DNA of 64,000 nt, taken from Tomocerus qinae. Its lineage: Eukaryota; Arthropoda; Collembola; Entomobryomorpha; Tomoceridae. Position numbers and translations under genes: made by a program. Shown piece after piece: positions 63,756 to 64,000 of this stretch. The first letter of the stretch is position 1. Every line of letters begins with the position of its first letter. The stretch is taken from NCBI GenBank assembly GCA_020055645.1, contig CM034548.1, positions 2,356,001 to 2,420,000 of the forward strand, in the 5' to 3' direction. The notes under the pieces were generated by a model that saw nothing but the letters and a program-made list of their open reading frames with translations, did no database searches and was not told where the DNA came from.

Positions 63756-63908
63756 ATGCAGTCGGCTCACATCACGATAACTGCGATACAGCGAATCCTA
63801 ATTATCTTCCTTTTCGTAAGCATCTGTGAAGTTGTTACAGTTCACAGTTGCGTACCATTTATACGACCATCACAGAAAAGACCATCCTCATTCCTCTTGT
63901 TGGTATAA
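63756..63908 (+). CDS. Candidate short secreted peptide (50 codons)
   Basis: The ATG opens a frame with a convincing signal-like core (RILIIFLFVSICEVVTV, then HSCVPFIRPSQKRPSS) containing a KR site. It may continue into another exon through a weak donor TTG|GTATAA near 63902, or end at the TAA. With one cysteine and no amidation motif it cannot be assigned. It could be chance. Confidence 0.3.
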   Translation: MQSAHITITAIQRILIIFLFVSICEVVTVHSCVPFIRPSQKRPSSFLLLV

Positions 63909-64000
63909 AAGTGTAACACAGCAACTCTGCTAACCTGATACAATCCTTGATTTTCCTAAAGTCGTCACTCATAGTGCTAAGCTTACATATACAATATATG

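Overview
This window is an AT-rich stretch of animal nuclear DNA, most likely from an arthropod and probably a hexapod or close relative. The evidence is spliced genes with GT-AG and GC-AG introns, an insect-type tyrosine hydroxylase with the arthropod N-terminal phosphosite block, a glutaredoxin-domain cysteine-rich (GRXCR-like) exon, a short interstitial run of the arthropod telomere unit TTAGG, and degraded hAT, MULE and LINE insertions. I cannot fix the species.

Left end (1-13 kb): a Mutator-like element (MULE, 1987-3245) with long inverted repeats, a 9-bp target duplication and a broken transposase tail. It is followed by a three-exon + strand gene of unknown function (4136-4965; 227 codons from the first ATG, or the C-terminus of a longer protein). 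The stretch 5-13 kb holds no gene I can support, but has a telomere-like run, a pair of dispersed ~105-bp repeats and a 135-bp hAT-type miniature element.

Middle (13-36 kb): two complete or nearly complete genes on the + strand. The first (13243-18292, eight exons) is heparan-alpha-glucosaminide N-acetyltransferase (HGSNAT), missing only its N-terminal exon(s). Exons 1-8 sum to an exact reading frame, its last intron uses a GC donor, and the position of the family's catalytic histidine appears to be glutamate. The second (23543-35700, nine exons, 511 residues) is tyrosine hydroxylase, the rate-limiting enzyme of dopamine synthesis and, in insects, of cuticle tanning; all three iron ligands are present. 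Its 5.5-kb first intron carries a dead LINE tail, and the last HGSNAT intron carries a second LINE tail plus a miniature inverted-repeat element.

Right end (36-64 kb): mostly intergenic. It holds a second hAT-type miniature element with perfect 8-bp target duplications (40747-41136), a small two-exon gene for a 90-residue secreted peptide with a well-placed TATA box and initiator (46816-47375), the last exon of a GRXCR-like protein on the - strand (51925-52113), three more copies of the first hAT-type family (around 55.7, 56.1 and 62.1 kb), and several weak candidate exons. I found no RNA genes, retrovirus-like elements or gene clusters. The neighbouring genes show no shared pathway: lysosomal heparan sulfate breakdown and catecholamine synthesis are functionally separate, although they are close and in the same orientation.
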